Notes: generated by a model from the letters alone, not told the origin. Shown: positions 24,682 to 32,649, counted from the first letter of the stretch. The stretch: DNA of 41,928 nt from Uruburuella suis (GCF_004341385.1 NZ_SLXE01000025.1:1-41928); one strand, 5' to 3'. Program-made: numbers and translations.

Positions 24682-25839
24682 ATGAACACGATAAACCGCC
24701 TCAGCCGCCTGATTGCTTTCGACACCACCAGCCGCCATTCCAACCTCGCGCTGATACACGATTGCGCCGATTATCTCGAATCGCTCGGCCTCAAACCGTG
24801 GCTTTCGCACAATGCCGATCAGAGCAAGGCCAATCTTTTTGCCACCATTGCCGCTGCCGACGGCAGCACCGAAGGCGGCCTGATTTTGAGCGGCCACACC
24901 GACGTGGTGCCCACCGACGGCCAAGCCTGGCAATCCGATCCCTATCGCGCCGACATCCGCGAAGGCCGGCTTTACGGGCGCGGCAGCGCCGACATGAAAG
25001 GCTTTATCGCCGCCGTGCTCGCCGCCGCGCCCGCGATGGTGCAGGCTGAGTTGAAGCGCCCTTTGCACATTGCCTTGTCATACGATGAAGAAATCGGCTG
25101 CCTCGGCGCACCGGTGATGATTGCCGAATTGCAAAAGCGCGGCCTCACACCCGAGCATTGCATTGTGGGCGAGCCCACTTCGATGCGCATGGTGGTGGCG
25201 CACAAAGGCATCCACACCTTCCGCTGCGCCGTGCACGGCAAAGCCGCACATTCTTCACTCACCCCGCAAGGCGTAAATGCCATTGAATACGCGGCGAAAT
25301 TAATCGTGTTTATCAACGAATTGGCAGGCCGTCTGAAAGCACGCCACGACACCGACCCCGATTACGATGTGCCCTTTTCCACCTTAAGCGTAAACACCAT
25401 CGCCGGCGGCATTGCCGGCAATATCGTGCCGCAATTGTGCGAATTCGAATTCGACTACCGCAACCTGCCGCACATGAGCCCCGCCGACATCACCGCGCCG
25501 ATCGAAGCCCACATCCGCGAAGTGTTGCAGCCGCAAATGCAGGCGGTGGATGCCGCCTGCCGCATCGACATGCACCACGGCGAAAACGTGCCCGCCATGC
25601 CCGAAGCCGAAGCGGCTTTGCTGCACGATTTGATTACGCAATTGGTGGAAGACTCAAGCCGTCTGAAAGTGGCTTATGCCACCGAAGGCGGTCAATTCCA
25701 GCAGGCCGGCATCGCCACCGTGATTTGCGGCCCCGGCAATATCGAGCAGGCGCACAAAGCCGATGAATTTGTCGAGCTCTCGCAATTGGCGCGTTGCGAT
25801 GCGTTTTTGCACAAGCTCATTACCGCACAAAGCGTGTGA
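24682..25839 (+). CDS. argE: Acetylornithine deacetylase (ArgE)
   Basis: 385 residues, the usual ArgE length. M20-family metal site: His72 and Asp74 in SGHTDVVP, Asp104 in GRGSADMKG, catalytic Glu136/Glu137 in SYDEEIGCLG, and a C-terminal His in GPGNIEQAHKADEF. KAAHSSLTPQGVNAIEYAAK marks the dimerisation lid domain. It cleaves N-acetylornithine to ornithine and acetate in arginine synthesis. Two in-frame DUS-like sites encode Arg-Leu-Lys. No strong Shine-Dalgarno is seen before the ATG. Convergent with thiG across a repeat-rich spacer. Confidence 0.93.
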   Translation: MNTINRLSRLIAFDTTSRHSNLALIHDCADYLESLGLKPWLSHNADQSKANLFATIAAADGSTEGGLILSGHTDVVPTDGQAWQSDPYRADIREGRLYGRGSADMKGFIAAVLAAAPAMVQAELKRPLHIALSYDEEIGCLGAPVMIAELQKRGLTPEHCIVGEPTSMRMVVAHKGIHTFRCAVHGKAAHSSLTPQGVNAIEYAAKLIVFINELAGRLKARHDTDPDYDVPFSTLSVNTIAGGIAGNIVPQLCEFEFDYRNLPHMSPADITAPIEAHIREVLQPQMQAVDAACRIDMHHGENVPAMPEAEAALLHDLITQLVEDSSRLKVAYATEGGQFQQAGIATVICGPGNIEQAHKADEFVELSQLARCDAFLHKLITAQSV

Positions 25840-25853
25840 TGCCGTCAGCCAAG

Positions 25854-26049
25854 CGTAGGTACGATTAGCTTTGTCAAAACAAAGCGTAATCGTACGCATG
25901 AAAACAAAGCCGTCTGAACCTTCTTTCAGACGGCCTCACTGTATTTCCCACATGCAAACCAATCGTAGGTACGATTAGCTTTGTGAAAACAAAGCGTAAT
26001 CGTACGCATGAAAACAAGGCCGTCTGAAAAAAACTTTTCAGACGGCCTT
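25854..26049. repeat. Duplicated palindrome + DUS-dyad module (period 120 bp)
   Basis: Two units start at 25854 and 25974. Each has CGTAGGTACGATTAGCTTTG, its inverted partner ending CGTACGCATG, and a DUS dyad (25906-25936 and 26016-26049). The palindromes are nearly identical; the dyad loops differ. It fills the convergent argE/thiG spacer and probably terminates both genes. Confidence 0.8.
26016..26049 (-). terminator. DUS-dyad terminator of thiG
   Basis: AAGGCCGTCTGAAAA pairs with TTTTCAGACGGCCTT, 16 bases past the thiG stop. On the minus strand it is followed by GTTTTC. Confidence 0.65.
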
Positions 26050-26064
26050 TTACTTAAACGCTGC

Positions 26065-26859
26065 TCAATATTCGGCGCTGTGCCAAAACGGCTGCCCCAC
26101 GGTGGGCGTGCTGGCTTGCGCCTGTTCGCGCGGCGGCACGGGGCAGGCTTGGTGGGCGAGGCGGCCGGATGCCACCGCCAGCGAAAAAGCGCGCGCCATG
26201 TCGACAGGGTTGCCAGAGCGCGACACGGCGGTGTTGAGCAGCACGGCATCATAGCCCCATTCCATCACCTGCGCGGCTTGCGAGGGCAGGCCGAGGCCGG
26301 CGTCGATAATCAGCGGGGTGTTGGGCAGGCGCTCGCGCAATACGCGCAAGGCATATTCGTGCACCACGCCCAAGCCGGTGCCGATGGGCGCGGCCCAGGG
26401 CATCAGCGCGCGGCAGCCGGCATCAAGCAGGCGGCGGCAGGCGATTAAGTCTTCAGTGCAGTAAGGCAGCACATAAAAACCGTCGTCAATCAGAATTTTG
26501 GCCGCTTCCACGAGTTGGAACACATCGGGCTGCAAGGTGTCGTCGTCGCCGATTAATTCGAGTTTGATCCAAGGTGTGTCAAACACTTCGCGCGCCATGT
26601 GGGCGGTGGCCACGGCTTCTTGCACGCTTTGGCAACCGGCGGTGTTGGGCAGAATGGGCACTTGCATTGCTTGCAGCAAATCCCAAAAACCCTGCCCGTG
26701 CGCGTGGCCGGCGGCGCTTTGGCGGCGCAGCGACACAGTAATCATGGCCGGCTCGGCCGCAGCCACCGAGCGGCGCAGAATTTCGGTGGTGGGATAGGCG
26801 GCGGTGCCCAACAGCAGGCGGTCGGAGAAGGTTTGGTTATAAAGGGTGAGCGGGTTCAT
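26065..26859 (-). CDS. thiG: Thiazole synthase ThiG
   Basis: 264 residues, a TIM-barrel enzyme. It joins deoxyxylulose 5-phosphate, dehydroglycine and ThiS-thiocarboxylate into the thiazole phosphate of thiamine. Seen: LLLGTAAYPTTEILRRSVAA, the Schiff-base lysine in WIKLELIGDD, LPYCTEDLIACRRLLDAGC, APIGTGLG and DAGLGLPSQAAQVMEWGYDAVLLNTAVS, all typical of ThiG. It follows thiO and thiS on the same strand but is separated from thiS by a GFA-family gene and a small mobile element. Confidence 0.95.
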   Translation of the reverse strand: MNPLTLYNQTFSDRLLLGTAAYPTTEILRRSVAAAEPAMITVSLRRQSAAGHAHGQGFWDLLQAMQVPILPNTAGCQSVQEAVATAHMAREVFDTPWIKLELIGDDDTLQPDVFQLVEAAKILIDDGFYVLPYCTEDLIACRRLLDAGCRALMPWAAPIGTGLGVVHEYALRVLRERLPNTPLIIDAGLGLPSQAAQVMEWGYDAVLLNTAVSRSGNPVDMARAFSLAVASGRLAHQACPVPPREQAQASTPTVGQPFWHSAEY

Positions 26860-26922
26860 TTAGGGCTTTCATGGCAATTCAAAAATAATCCGACGGGCGG
26901 CTTACGTTTTTGAAGGGCTTTC

Positions 26923-27026
26923 ATACCAATTCAAAAAAGTAAGCTAACAAGGCGGCGAGCCGCAGACAGTACAGATAGTACGGCAAGGCGAAACAACGAA
27001 GTTAGGTTATTTTTTTGGATTGGTAT
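26923..27026. mobile_element. 104-bp inverted-repeat element (MITE), complete copy
   Basis: Begins ATACCAATTCAAAAAAGTAA and ends TTATTTTTTTGGATTGGTAT; the ends are inverted copies. The centre has GACAGTACAGATAGTACGGC. It lies between the GFA-family gene and thiG. Its right 20 bases supply the last codons and stop of the GFA-family gene. Confidence 0.85.
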
Positions 27027-27414
27027 CAGACGGCCATTGCGGATGGCGCGGCAAGTCGGGATGATCTTGCGTCCACGGGCAATCGTGTTCGGTCCAGATG
27101 TGGTAGGCCGGCCGGATGCCGGGGTCGGCGTGCAGAGTGGTCACACGCAAGGCGATGTGGGGCAGGCTGGCGCGGTCGCTCAATAAGGGTGTGCCGCACA
27201 CGGCGCAGAAGCGGCGGTATTTGCCGGGGCTGGATTCATAAGCGCTCAGCTTGTCGGCGCCGGCGAGCCAGCGGAAATGCTCGCGCTTCACCGCGCCGCC
27301 CGCGATATAAGGCGCACCTTGCGCCACTTGGCAGGTGCGGCAGTGGCACAATTGGATAAACTGGATTTCGTCGGCTTCATATTGCACCGCACCGCACAAG
27401 CAGCTTCCCATCAT
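27007..27414 (-). CDS. GFA/CENP-V-fold zinc protein in the thi cluster
   Basis: 135 residues from ATG 27414 (AAGGAA six bases upstream). Zn ligand motifs of the GFA family are complete: CLCG at the N-terminus, CHCRTC about 20 residues later, and CAVCG followed by TPLL. The family is named for glutathione-dependent formaldehyde-activating enzyme, but most members have no proven reaction. The gene sits between thiS and thiG. The 3' end is unusual: after PQWP the codons come from a DUS-like GCCGTCTGA and the adjacent mobile-element end (SDTNPKK, stop), so the natural C-terminus seems replaced. Function in thiamine synthesis is not implied. Confidence 0.85.
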   Translation of the reverse strand: MMGSCLCGAVQYEADEIQFIQLCHCRTCQVAQGAPYIAGGAVKREHFRWLAGADKLSAYESSPGKYRRFCAVCGTPLLSDRASLPHIALRVTTLHADPGIRPAYHIWTEHDCPWTQDHPDLPRHPQWPSDTNPKK

Positions 27415-27440
27415 GGTAGATTCCTTGTTTTCAGACGGCC

Positions 27441-27635
27441 TCAACCGCCCACCACCGGACGCACGATATCCACTTGGTCGCCCGCTTGCAGCAGATGGCC
27501 GCTGTATTGTGTTTTGGGCACGAAACGGGTGTTCACCGCCACGGCAAACGGCGCAGGCGGCATTTGCGCGGCAATCAGCTCGGCCACGGTTTGGCCGTGA
27601 AATTCGAAGGATTCGCCGTTGAGGCTGATGTTCAT
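27441..27635 (-). CDS. thiS: Sulfur carrier protein ThiS
   Basis: 64 residues with a ubiquitin-like fold and the essential C-terminal Gly-Gly (VRPVVGG). After thiocarboxylation it donates sulfur to ThiG. ATG 27635 is preceded by AGGAG; an in-frame ATG 12 codons upstream lacks such a site. It starts 56 bases after thiO ends, and the GFA-family gene begins 26 bases after its stop. Confidence 0.93.
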   Translation of the reverse strand: MNISLNGESFEFHGQTVAELIAAQMPPAPFAVAVNTRFVPKTQYSGHLLQAGDQVDIVRPVVGG

Positions 27636-27691
27636 GCTGCGCTCCTGTGGATAGTGGAAACAGGCCGTCAAACAGCGGCGGCCAAGCTATT

Positions 27692-28792
27692 TTAAAGAAA
27701 AGTATAAACCAAACCGCTTGGCCGGTCTTGCACGCTTGGTGTTTCGTGGCGCAGCAAGGCCGTGAGCAGGCGCACGGCGGCAGCGGTAACAGCGGGCGCA
27801 ATCATAAAGCCGTGCCGGAAAAGGCCGTTGATTTCAATCAGGTTTCGGTTTTGATGCCAGCGGATTTCGGGATTGTGGTGGTTGAGCGTGGGGCGCAAGT
27901 TGGCGGCCAGCTCGAGAATATCCGCTTCGCCAAACGCAGGATGCACGGCATAAAGCGCCGAGAGCAGCTCCAGCCCCGAGCGCACGCTCACGGGCGCGCT
28001 GTTTTCGCTCTCGATTTGGGTGGCGCCCACCACGAAAATGTGATCGGGCTTGGGCGCGATATAAAGTGGATAACGCGGGTGCAGCAGGCGCACGGGGCGG
28101 TTGAGGCAGATTTCGGGCGCATACACCCGCGCCACTTCGCCGCGCACGCCGCGCAGGCGGCTGCCCGCTGCGGCTTCAGACGGCCTGTTCCAATCGCTTT
28201 GTGCGCCGGTGCCGCGGCAATCGATGAGCCAGTCGAATTGCGCTTGCAAATCGTCGGCTTCAGCGCCGCTGTGCCAATGGCAGGCCGCGCCGGCTTGCTC
28301 GAGCGCGTCGGCCAGCGCCAACAGCACTTGGCGGTTGTCGAGCTGGCCTTCTTCCGGCAGGTATAAGGCCGTCTGAAAGCGGCCGGCAAGCTGCGGCTCC
28401 TGCGCGGCGATGTGGGCGGCCTGCCAATGCTCGGCGGCATCGGCGCGGCCGGTGGCACGGTGCAGATGTTGCTCGAATTGCACCGCCAGGGGCTTGTCTT
28501 GCCGGTGCCACACCATCAGGCTGCCGGCCTGCTGCATAAACACGGAGGTGCTGAAGCGGCGCACCAGCGCCTGCCACATCGGCAGGCTTTGCCGCCCCAG
28601 CGCCACCACTTGCGCCGTGGCTTCCACCGATTCGGCCAAAGGAGCCAGCATGGCGGCGGCGATATAGGCGGCCGATTGCTCGCCGGCGCGGGATGCACGG
28701 TCGAACAAGGCCGTCTGAAAGCCTTGCTCGGCCAGCTGCAAAGCGGTGAGTCGGCCGACAAGGCCGCCGCCGATTATGGCGATACGGGGCAT
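27692..28792 (-). CDS. thiO: Glycine oxidase ThiO
   Basis: 366 residues. FAD-binding motif at the N-terminus (IAIIGGGLVGRLTALQLAEQG), then the DAO-family sequences AMLAPLAE, YIAPKPDHIFVVGATQIES and RHGFMIAPAVTAAA. It oxidises glycine to the iminoglycine used by ThiG in aerobic thiazole synthesis. AAGGAT precedes ATG 28792. Three DUS copies lie inside the gene and encode Phe-Gln-Thr-Ala (twice) or Arg-Pro-Ser-Glu. I saw no TPP riboswitch upstream; a mobile element fills that space. Confidence 0.93.
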   Translation of the reverse strand: MPRIAIIGGGLVGRLTALQLAEQGFQTALFDRASRAGEQSAAYIAAAMLAPLAESVEATAQVVALGRQSLPMWQALVRRFSTSVFMQQAGSLMVWHRQDKPLAVQFEQHLHRATGRADAAEHWQAAHIAAQEPQLAGRFQTALYLPEEGQLDNRQVLLALADALEQAGAACHWHSGAEADDLQAQFDWLIDCRGTGAQSDWNRPSEAAAGSRLRGVRGEVARVYAPEICLNRPVRLLHPRYPLYIAPKPDHIFVVGATQIESENSAPVSVRSGLELLSALYAVHPAFGEADILELAANLRPTLNHHNPEIRWHQNRNLIEINGLFRHGFMIAPAVTAAAVRLLTALLRHETPSVQDRPSGLVYTFL

Positions 28793-28820
28793 GAGCTATC
28801 CTTTCATACCGATTCTTGTT

Positions 28821-28915
28821 CCCATTCAAAAACAACCTGACTGCCTTGTCGCGCCTTGCCATGTTTTCTGCACTGTCGCCGGCTTCCGCCTTGCAAGCTT
28901 ACTTTTTTGAATGGG
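28821..28915. mobile_element. Diverged 104-bp-family element upstream of thiO
   Basis: CCCATTCAAAAACAACCTGA at the left and AGCTTACTTTTTTGAATGGG at the right are inverted ends. The middle matches the family in reverse orientation (CCTTGCCATG, GCACTGTCGCCGGC). It fills nearly all of the gap between the FUSC gene stop (28918) and the thiO start (28792). Confidence 0.75.
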
Positions 28916-28917
28916 GA

Positions 28918-30087
28918 TTATTGGGGCGGCGCTTCGACTGCCGGCGGTTTTTCCGCTATGTCCAATTGCTGGTGCTGGCGGGTGAGGTGCTGGTGCAGCT
29001 TGCGCCATTCGCCGGGCTCCAGCCATTTGCTGCGGCTGCGGTGCAACATCATCACCAGATTGGCCAGCTCGACTCGAATGTTGATGCTCAGCCAAACAAA
29101 ACCCTGCCATTCAAACGGCAGCCGGTGCGCCAGCGCGCGCAGGCGCGGATCGATGCGGGTGTCGATGCGGATGCGGCGGGCGTAGCGGCCTTTGAGCAGG
29201 CGCGCGGTGTGGCGTAATTCTTGTTGCAGGCCGATAAAGTGCTGATGCAGCAAGGCTTCGTCGCTCTCGCTGATTTCAGGGCGCGGCAGCTTGGGCACGG
29301 CATGCAGCAGCAAATCGATGCTGCTGACGATTTTGCGGTGGGTGTGCTGCATGGTTTCCATCACATTGATGCTGATGCGGCTCTCTTGCGCGGTGGCGGC
29401 CAAGTGGCTGCGGCTTTTCACCAAACGGTGATTGATTAATTGCATGTCTTTTTGCAGGCTGCGCCAGCGCCGGCGGCCCATGTATTCACCGTTGCTGATT
29501 TCGGCAATCAGGCGGCTGCTGTCGATAAGGTTGTCGGCCAGCAAAAAGCGCCACATCAGGGTGGATTTGAGCGGCATCAGCTTGGCCGCACCGATGGCGA
29601 TGGCGGCGCCGAGCAACACATTAAGCGCGCGCATCAGCCCGTCGCTGAGCCATTCGCTGCCTTGGTCGCCGATAAGCATACACATGGTGAGGCCGGCGAG
29701 CATGGGCATATAGCCGTATTTGCCCACCGCCGCCCAGCCGGCCAGCGCACTGAGCAGGCCGATTAAAATGAAATAAAGCCCGTTGTTGTGCAGATAATGT
29801 TGGTTGAGCCACAAAAGCAGCAAACCTGCACCCAAACCGATAATGGTGCCTATCATGCGCTCGGCCGCTTTGGAATAAATCGCACCTTGAAATTGCAGCA
29901 TGCCCAACACCACAAACACGGTGATGGCCACCCATTCGCCGTGCGCAAGCTGCAAAAGTCGCGCCAGCAGCGTGGCGGCAATCACCGCCAAGCCGAGGCG
30001 GACGGCATGAATCAGGCGGCTGTATTGATAGCGCTTATAAGGGTTGAACCAGCGCTCGCGGGCGGCCTGCAAATAAGGATGGGGCAT
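28918..30087 (-). CDS. FUSC-family inner-membrane protein (aromatic acid exporter-like)
   Basis: 389 residues from ATG 30087 (MPHPYLQAARERWFNPYKRY). An in-frame ATG at 30111 is created by a DUS variant, and neither start has a good ribosome site. About six membrane segments fill residues 25-180 (HAVRLGLAVIAATLLARLL, WVAITVFVVLGMLQF, IIGLGAGLLLLWL, and others), followed by a long basic soluble domain with RHTARLLKGRYARRIRIDTR. This resembles FUSC/YccS-like proteins, some of which export aromatic acids; the substrate here is unknown. The stop codon directly abuts a mobile element. It follows phrB and a small membrane-protein gene on the same strand. Confidence 0.8.
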   Translation of the reverse strand: MPHPYLQAARERWFNPYKRYQYSRLIHAVRLGLAVIAATLLARLLQLAHGEWVAITVFVVLGMLQFQGAIYSKAAERMIGTIIGLGAGLLLLWLNQHYLHNNGLYFILIGLLSALAGWAAVGKYGYMPMLAGLTMCMLIGDQGSEWLSDGLMRALNVLLGAAIAIGAAKLMPLKSTLMWRFLLADNLIDSSRLIAEISNGEYMGRRRWRSLQKDMQLINHRLVKSRSHLAATAQESRISINVMETMQHTHRKIVSSIDLLLHAVPKLPRPEISESDEALLHQHFIGLQQELRHTARLLKGRYARRIRIDTRIDPRLRALAHRLPFEWQGFVWLSINIRVELANLVMMLHRSRSKWLEPGEWRKLHQHLTRQHQQLDIAEKPPAVEAPPQ

Positions 30088-30202
30088 AGCGTTTCGGGTT
30101 TCAGACGGCATGGGTTAAAAAGCGGGCGGCGCTTATGGTAAACCATTACGGCAGCGCTTTTTTGTTTTGCATCAAAAGCTTGGTGAACGTTGCGCACATT
30201 CT

Positions 30203-30214
30203 TTCAGACGGCCT
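30203..30214 (-). other. DUS overlapping a stop codon
   Basis: The minus-strand AGGCCGTCTGAA contains the TGA that ends the small membrane protein (…Gln-Ala-Val-stop). Confidence 0.85.
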
Positions 30215-30491
30215 GATGATACAGCCGCGACATCAACACCAGCGGCAGGCCGATCTGCCACAGCATTAAAAGCAGACATTGCACCGTGGTGCCGCTTTGG
30301 CGCAGGCGCAAGGCCAGCAGCACGGCGGCCATTGCCACCAGCGCGCCGAAAAAAAGCAGCAACACCGCCGCAAAAGCGGCCATATCCTGCTGCGGCCAAT
30401 AGCGCCACAAAAGCAGGCTGCCGGCAAAAGCGGTGAGCGCGGCCAAGTTGCGGTAAGGCGCGGGTTGCAGCCAATAAGGAGAAGCATTCAT
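30204..30491 (-). CDS. Small inner-membrane protein, unknown function
   Basis: 95 residues from ATG 30491 (MNASPYWLQPAPYRN); AGG lies eight bases upstream. Three hydrophobic helices are visible: NLAALTAFAGSLLLWRYW, FAAVLLLFFGALVAMAAVLLAL and CLLLMLWQIGLPLVLM. No signal peptide or catalytic motif is seen. It begins 29 bases after phrB ends and is probably cotranscribed with it. I do not recognise the family. Its last three codons, Ala-Val-stop, are a DUS. Confidence 0.7.
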   Translation of the reverse strand: MNASPYWLQPAPYRNLAALTAFAGSLLLWRYWPQQDMAAFAAVLLLFFGALVAMAAVLLALRLRQSGTTVQCLLLMLWQIGLPLVLMSRLYHQAV

Positions 30492-30519
30492 AAACAATAC
30501 CTGATGAGTGTTTCAAGTT

Positions 30520-30529
30520 TTCAGACGGC
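30520..30529 (-). other. DUS overlapping the phrB stop codon
   Basis: The minus-strand GCCGTCTGAA gives Ala-Val-stop at the end of phrB, as in the neighbouring gene. Confidence 0.85.
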
Positions 30530-31927
30530 TCGGTAAAAAGCCAGCGCTTTTTCTCTTTGCAGCGCGTGGTTGACGATGGGCGCGGGGTAGCCGTGGGTGT
30601 CGATATCGTGTTTGGCGAGCCAAGGGGCGTGTATCACCTCTTTGCCCAAATGCGCCAGCTCAGGCACATGGCGGCGGATAAACGTGCCGTCGGGATCGTA
30701 TTTTTGCGACTGGATCACCGGGTTGAAAATGCGGAAATAAGGCTGCGCATCACAGCCGGTGCCCGCTGCCCATTGCCAGCCGCCGTTGTTGGCGGCCAAG
30801 TCGAAATCCAAAAGCTGCGCCGCAAACCAAGCCTCGCCCAAGCGCCAATCAGTCAGCAAATCTTTGCTTAAAAAACCGGCGCAAAGCATGCGCAGGCGGT
30901 TGTGCATTTGGCCGCTGTGTTTGAGCTGGCGCATGGCCGCATCAATAATCGGATAGCCTGTTTGCCCCGCTTGCCAGCGCGCCAGATATTCGGGTTGATT
31001 CGGCCAAGGCAGTGCGCGATATTCCGGCCGCCAGCTTTCCCGCACCACATTGGGATGATGGTAGAGAAACTGCTGGTAAAACTCGCGCCACACCAGCTCG
31101 TTGAGCCAGGCCGCCGCGCCTTCGTTGTCGGCCTGGCGCGCCAGCTGCACCAAATGGCGGATGGAAAGCAGGCCGAAGCGCAAATAAACCGAAAGCTGCG
31201 AAGTGCTTTTTTGCGCCGGAAAATCGCGCTTGAGGTGATATTGACCCAGCTGCGGCAGAAAATCGCCCAGCTGCTTTTGCGCCGCAGCTTCGCCGCCCGC
31301 GAGCGGCAGCGCTTGGCGCACAAAGCCCAAATCGGCCAAGGCAGGCAGGCGCGGCGCGGCGCGTGCGGCGGCGGGCAGCTGCGTTTGCAAAGCCGCTAGC
31401 GCCGCCCAATCATCGGCAGGCTGCCAGCCGGCATAGCGCTGCGCCATCGTGTGCAGCCAGGCTTTTTTATAGGGGGTGAACACGCTGTAAGGCCGCCCCT
31501 GCTGCGTCATTACCTCGGCCTTGGCCAGCATCACCTGATCGGTTACGCGCACAAGCGCACGGCCATCGGCATCGAGCGCGCGCCACACCTGATTGTCGCG
31601 CGCAATCGCTTGCGGCTCGTAATCTTCGGCGCACACCACCGCGGCTGCATTGAGCTGCGCGGCCAATGCGGGCAGCGCCTCTGCCGCGCGGCCGTGCAAC
31701 ACCCACAACGGCACGTTTTTGGCGTGCAAAGCCGCCTGCATTTCGCTGATGCTCTCGTGAATAAAGCTCAAGCGCCTATCATCGGCAGGCAAGTCATCAA
31801 TAATATCGCGGTCAAACACAAACACCGCCGCCAGCGGCCGGCCAAGGCGGATGGCGGTTTGCAGGGCGGTGTGGTCAAACAGGCGCAAATCGCGGCGCAA
31901 CCACACCAAAGTGATGGGCAAACTCAT
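30521..31927 (-). CDS. phrB: Deoxyribodipyrimidine photolyase
   Basis: 468 residues, typical of class I CPD photolyases. The N-terminal antenna domain begins LVWLRRDLRLFDHTAL. The FAD domain has LSVYLRFGLLS, LNELVWREFYQQFLYHHP, TGYPIIDAAMRQLKHSGQMHNRLRM and the final AAGTGCDAQPYFRIFNP. It repairs cyclobutane pyrimidine dimers with blue light in the cytoplasm. The Trp-rich stretch (NNGGWQWAAGTG) is where the electron-transfer and substrate-site residues lie in the family. The start overlaps no other gene. A downstream small membrane-protein gene follows closely. Confidence 0.95.
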   Translation of the reverse strand: MSLPITLVWLRRDLRLFDHTALQTAIRLGRPLAAVFVFDRDIIDDLPADDRRLSFIHESISEMQAALHAKNVPLWVLHGRAAEALPALAAQLNAAAVVCAEDYEPQAIARDNQVWRALDADGRALVRVTDQVMLAKAEVMTQQGRPYSVFTPYKKAWLHTMAQRYAGWQPADDWAALAALQTQLPAAARAAPRLPALADLGFVRQALPLAGGEAAAQKQLGDFLPQLGQYHLKRDFPAQKSTSQLSVYLRFGLLSIRHLVQLARQADNEGAAAWLNELVWREFYQQFLYHHPNVVRESWRPEYRALPWPNQPEYLARWQAGQTGYPIIDAAMRQLKHSGQMHNRLRMLCAGFLSKDLLTDWRLGEAWFAAQLLDFDLAANNGGWQWAAGTGCDAQPYFRIFNPVIQSQKYDPDGTFIRRHVPELAHLGKEVIHAPWLAKHDIDTHGYPAPIVNHALQREKALAFYRAV

Positions 31928-31935
31928 AAACTTCA

Positions 31936-32006
31936 GGCCGTCTGAAAGAAGCGCTTATTGTAGCGCCGATGCAGCTTGTGCGCCATGCGGCTTTCAGACG
32001 GCCTGC
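31936..32006. repeat. Widely spaced DUS inverted pair
   Basis: AGGCCGTCTGAAAG and CTTTCAGACGGCCT stand about 40 bases apart in the divergent spacer between phrB and the thioesterase-fold gene. They are too far apart for a standard terminator. Confidence 0.6.
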
Positions 32007-32041
32007 AAGATAGGCTATATTTAGAAACGATAGCAATAACA

Positions 32042-32140
32042 CCCATTCAAAAAAAGTAAGCTAACAAGGCGGCGAGCCTGCGACAGTACAACGAGTCCGG
32101 CAAGGCGAGGCAACGAAATTAGGTTATTTTTTTGGATGGG
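32042..32140. mobile_element. 104-bp-family element, CCCATTC-ended variant
   Basis: CCCATTCAAAAAAAGTAAGC at the left, TTATTTTTTTGGATGGG at the right. The middle reads GACAGTACAACGAGTCCGGC. It ends 26 bases before ATG 32166 and could affect that gene's leader. Confidence 0.8.
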
Positions 32141-32165
32141 CATAACCCGCCACTCAGGAGCCGCC

Positions 32166-32609
32166 ATGTCCCCCAACGAGCTGCAAGCCTTTTTGCATCA
32201 AAATATTCCCGCCAGCGCCGCACTGGGCATACGCGTGAACGAAAGCGCGCCCGAGCAGGTGATTTTGTGCGCACCGATTGCGCGCAACTGCAACCACCAC
32301 CACACCGTGTTTGGCGGCAGCATCGCGCTTTTGGCCACTTTGTGCGGCTGGTCGCTGGTACATTTGCGCTATCCCGAAAGCGGCGGACGCATTGTGATTC
32401 AAGAGAGCAACATCCGCTACCTCAAGCCCGCCCCCGCCGATTTGAGCGCCGTGTGCACACCCGACGACAACACCGCTTGGGCCGCTTGCACACAAGCCTT
32501 GGCGCAGCGCGGCAAAGGACGCATCACCCTGACCTGCCGCTTATACAGCAAGGGCGTTTTGGCGGCGGAATTTGAGGGCAAATATGTGGTGTTTGCCAAA
32601 GAAACTTAA
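32166..32609 (+). CDS. Thioesterase-fold protein (YiiD C-terminal family)
   Basis: 147 residues from ATG 32166, which has CAGGAG at ideal spacing; a longer frame starting at 32136 lies in the mobile element and is rejected. A hot-dog fold is expected: NHHHTVFGGSIALLATLCGWSLVHL carries the helix and His/Asn region of the family, and IVIQESNIRYLKPAP the following strand. The match is to the putative thioesterase domain found at the C-terminus of YiiD. The substrate is unknown, presumably an acyl-CoA or related thioester. Confidence 0.82.
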   Translation: MSPNELQAFLHQNIPASAALGIRVNESAPEQVILCAPIARNCNHHHTVFGGSIALLATLCGWSLVHLRYPESGGRIVIQESNIRYLKPAPADLSAVCTPDDNTAWAACTQALAQRGKGRITLTCRLYSKGVLAAEFEGKYVVFAKET

Positions 32610-32640
32610 AAGCAGCAATGCCGGCAAGGCTGGTAAATAA

Positions 32641-32649
32641 TGTTATAAT
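32641..32649 (+). promoter_or_regulatory. Extended -10 promoter of the surface lipoprotein gene
   Basis: TGTTATAAT fits TGnTATAAT, so a good -35 is not required. The leader to ATG 32750 would be about 95 bases. Confidence 0.45.
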
